Below, piece after piece: positions 23,018-25,031 of a DNA stretch of 25,031 nt (its first letter is position 1; each line of letters begins with the position of its first letter). Both the position numbers and the translations under genes were made by a program. This DNA is from JAIXWP01 sp046309775 (GTDB lineage Bacteria > Bacteroidota > Bacteroidia > Flavobacteriales_D > Sanyastnellaceae): positions 1-25,031 of the forward strand of contig JBKCOM010000168.1 in the NCBI GenBank assembly GCA_046309775.1. Direction: 5' to 3'. A model generated the notes under the pieces. The model made no database searches, had not been told where the DNA came from, and saw only the letters and a list, made by a program, of their open reading frames with translations.

Positions 23018-23115
23018 AAGCGACAAGCGACGGAGCGACCACTTGGGATTCGCAAGGACTAATTCGCAAGGATCAATTCGTAATGACTAACTCGATATCG
23101 CGAATTTCGAATTCC
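23018..23115. repeat. Heptad array H (AAGCGAC, then xAATTCG/CAAGGAx, 14 units)
   Basis: Fourteen units in register: AAGCGAC twice, GGAGCGA, CCACTTG, GGATTCG, CAAGGAC, TAATTCG, CAAGGAT, CAATTCG, TAATGAC, TAACTCG, ATATCGC, GAATTTC, GAATTCC. It is more degenerate than the others but the 7-bp phase holds. It fills the divergent space between prfC and the gene at 23181. Confidence 0.8.
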
Positions 23116-23180
23116 ATGTCCCTTTTCTTGGCAAGAATATTGAGCACGAAACTAATAGAAACTTCTGAAAATATAGGCTT

Positions 23181-25031
23181 ATGAAAACAGTTCTCTACGC
23201 CGCGCTAATCCTCATTCTCTGGACTTCAAAGTCCTACGGTCAACAACCCGATTGGATTATCAATAGGCCCAATAGCTCGCTGCACTACATCGGTATCGCT
23301 TCGGCTGAAAAAAACAATACCAACTATCAAAAAATCGCCAAGCGCAATGCCCTCGATGACCTCTTAAGCGAAATTCGTGTCACCATCCAAAGCGTGTCCA
23401 TACTCAATCAAATGGACAACAACGGGGTCTTCAAAGAAGAATATCAAAGTATAATCAAATCTACAGTCGCCGACGAAATCGAAAACCTAGAACTCGTCGC
23501 TACCTACGAAGACGAAACGCATTACCACGTCTACTATCGAATCCTCAAAGAAGAATACGCCAATCAAAAACAGCGAAACAAAGAACAAGCACAAAAAATG
23601 GCGCTGCAATTCTTCGAAAAAGCAAAAGGCGCTGAGTCCACAAAAGATTACGTCACCGCTATTGATTTTTACTTGCAATCATTGTTGGCCATCAAAGCTT
23701 ATTGGGGTGAAAATATCGAAGTGACTTACCAAGGAAAATCAATGTTCCTCGCTATTGAAAGTTACACCCAACTACAAAAATTACTCGATGGCATCAACAT
23801 CACTTCAGATACTCAAACCATCAATTTTAATTCAAGAACAGAGACCAAAACACTCGTCATTCAAGCCAAAGACAATGGCAACAATACCATTTCTAAAATT
23901 CCGCTCTTAGTTAGTTTCCTACCGCAAAGAGCACAACAAAAAAATTATTTCACCAATGAAAATGGTCAAGCAAGCGTGACGCTTGGTTTGACAAACAATG
24001 TTGACTTCAACCAAGTCGAAGTAATTTTTAATCTTAAAAATTTCTCCAAAGGAAGTTCTGACGATCGCTACTATCAATACCTCATGCAGAGTTTGCGCTG
24101 CCCCACGCAAAAGATTGACATTGTGATTCCCGATCAACTGGCCATCAATACTACTCGCGTAGACGGTGATCTCTTCCCCTTCAATCTTGATTATGTAAAC
24201 ATAGATTTTAGCAACGAAAGCACTTACACTTATCAAAATCTAAGACTCATTCCTATTCGCGCCACCGAAAATTTCAAAGTAATGGTCGGCAGCATGGGAT
24301 TTTATATTTCCCTACAAGAGGCGATTGATGGCAATTTGGTAGCCATTAGCGAAGTCAGCAACAGCGGCACCGTCAATACCCTCTTGGTCAGAAACCTTTC
24401 CAATGACACGCTCTTTGTAATGTCTGGAGAGATATTAATTGGAGGCAAACAAGATCGCGTCATCGCGCGCGATATGTTGATTCCGCCAAATAGCGGACAA
24501 GTCAAAATCCCTGTTTTTTGCGTCGAAGAGGGTAGGTGGAATTACAAAGGCGAAGGCGCAAAATTCACTGAATACTATGGCATGGCCAATGAACACTTGC
24601 GCAATCTCATTGACCACAATGCCAGTCAAGCTACCATATGGCGGGAGGTGTCCAGCAGTAATAAAAAAGATGCTATCAATAGCAACACCAGCGCATACAC
24701 AGCCCACGCCGACAATCAAGAATTTAGAAGACGCGAAGCAGAATATCTTCGATTCTTCGAAAATATATTCAATGGACAAGACGATATCATCGGCGTGCTA
24801 GCGGTGACAGGCAATTCGATTGAAGGAGCTGACTTATTTGTATCCAACAGACTCTTCACGATGGAGTACCGCAAATTGCTCTACTCATACATCGACGACG
24901 CTATCACCTACGGCGCTCCTGTAAACGTTGAGAAAGTAACCATCGACAACTACCTCACACAATTGCTTACGCCGCAACTCCAACAGAGTTTTGTGCAAGA
25001 AAAGGGACAAGCATTTAGAAGAGGCAATCAA
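23181..25031 (+). CDS. Exported LPP20-like / ARPP-1 (DUF6569)-like fusion protein (3' end outside window)
   Basis: An uninterrupted frame of 617 codons from ATG 23181 to the window edge. Residues 1-20 are a Sec signal peptide (MKTVLYAALILILWTSKSYG). About 22-130 resembles the LPP20 lipoprotein domain: PDWIINRPNSSLHYIGIASA, then AKRNALDDLLSEIRVTIQS and HYHVYYRILKEEYAN. About 215-300 looks like an Ig-like or carrier domain (TKTLVIQAKDNGNNTISKIP, FTNENGQASVTL). From about 370 comes an ARPP-1-like domain: LQEAIDGNLVAISEVSNSGT, VMSGEILIGGKQDRVIARDM, PVFCVEEGRW, and later GNSIEGADLFVSNRLF. The conserved GE-L-GGKQDR and CVE-GRW motifs support this. The function of either domain is not established. 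The gene diverges from prfC across array H. Confidence 0.82.
   Translation, partial: MKTVLYAALILILWTSKSYGQQPDWIINRPNSSLHYIGIASAEKNNTNYQKIAKRNALDDLLSEIRVTIQSVSILNQMDNNGVFKEEYQSIIKSTVADEIENLELVATYEDETHYHVYYRILKEEYANQKQRNKEQAQKMALQFFEKAKGAESTKDYVTAIDFYLQSLLAIKAYWGENIEVTYQGKSMFLAIESYTQLQKLLDGINITSDTQTINFNSRTETKTLVIQAKDNGNNTISKIPLLVSFLPQRAQQKNYFTNENGQASVTLGLTNNVDFNQVEVIFNLKNFSKGSSDDRYYQYLMQSLRCPTQKIDIVIPDQLAINTTRVDGDLFPFNLDYVNIDFSNESTYTYQNLRLIPIRATENFKVMVGSMGFYISLQEAIDGNLVAISEVSNSGTVNTLLVRNLSNDTLFVMSGEILIGGKQDRVIARDMLIPPNSGQVKIPVFCVEEGRWNYKGEGAKFTEYYGMANEHLRNLIDHNASQATIWREVSSSNKKDAINSNTSAYTAHADNQEFRRREAEYLRFFENIFNGQDDIIGVLAVTGNSIEGADLFVSNRLFTMEYRKLLYSYIDDAITYGAPVNVEKVTIDNYLTQLLTPQLQQSFVQEKGQAFRRGNQ

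Noticed and set aside
1..25031. tRNA, rRNA, riboswitch or known defence system
   Set aside because: I looked for tRNA-like cloverleaf ends, rRNA-conserved stretches and hallmark defence proteins and saw none; a covariance-model search would be needed to exclude small RNAs.

Overview
The window looks like chromosomal DNA of a Bacteroidota bacterium, most likely of the Flavobacteriales type. The reasons are: secreted proteins carrying both known kinds of type IX secretion (T9SS) C-terminal sorting domain; many lipoproteins; several -7 boxes of the TAnnTTTG form typical of this phylum; few Shine-Dalgarno sequences; and several TTG starts. No rRNA, tRNA or CRISPR array was seen. Base composition is moderate, with a visibly more AT-rich stretch at about 7.5-10.3 kb.

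Layout. 1-129 is the 5' edge of an IS3-like insertion sequence. 229-2927 is a tight leftward operon: apaG, then a GH113-like lipoprotein glycosidase, then a secreted cyanophycinase-like S51 peptidase with a type A sorting domain. 3066-7306 holds two rightward exported peptidases, dipeptidyl peptidase III (lipoprotein) and a prolyl oligopeptidase, separated by a terminator. 7.3-10.46 kb is an AT-rich island of four or five small leftward orphan ORFs, mostly predicted lipoproteins; one looks interrupted by a stop codon. 10482-11738 holds a TerC-family membrane protein and a small HEAT-like protein. 11779-16110 holds, leftward, a DEAD-box RNA helicase and a 1001-residue multidomain surface protein with a type B sorting domain. 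16202-18971 holds an outer-membrane-like protein overlapping NAD-dependent DNA ligase (ligA). 19030-20259 is mazG plus a small conserved-looking cytosolic protein. Then come an exported esterase (20331-21230), peptide chain release factor 3 (prfC, 21394-22983) and, running off the right edge, an exported protein joining an LPP20-like N-terminus to an ARPP-1 (DUF6569)-like C-terminus.

The most unusual thing is not a gene. Eight intergenic regions carry arrays of degenerate 7-bp units in strict register (142-232, 7321-7453, 8754-8823, 10370-10467, 11177-11253, 11738-11779, 21220-21282, 23018-23115). Each array has its own consensus (xxxxTAG, GGAxTTx, GAATTCx, xxATTCG and so on). They often begin on a stop codon, and in two cases supply one; they form inverted pairs around the lipoprotein island and around prfC; and they lie beside putative promoters. 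They resemble in style the heptanucleotide STRR repeats of cyanobacteria, but the sequence is different.

Functionally the window mixes housekeeping (ligA, mazG, prfC, DEAD-box helicase, apaG) with nutrient-scavenging or surface functions (three exported peptidases, glycosidase, esterase, T9SS cargo). No complete defence system or prophage is visible.
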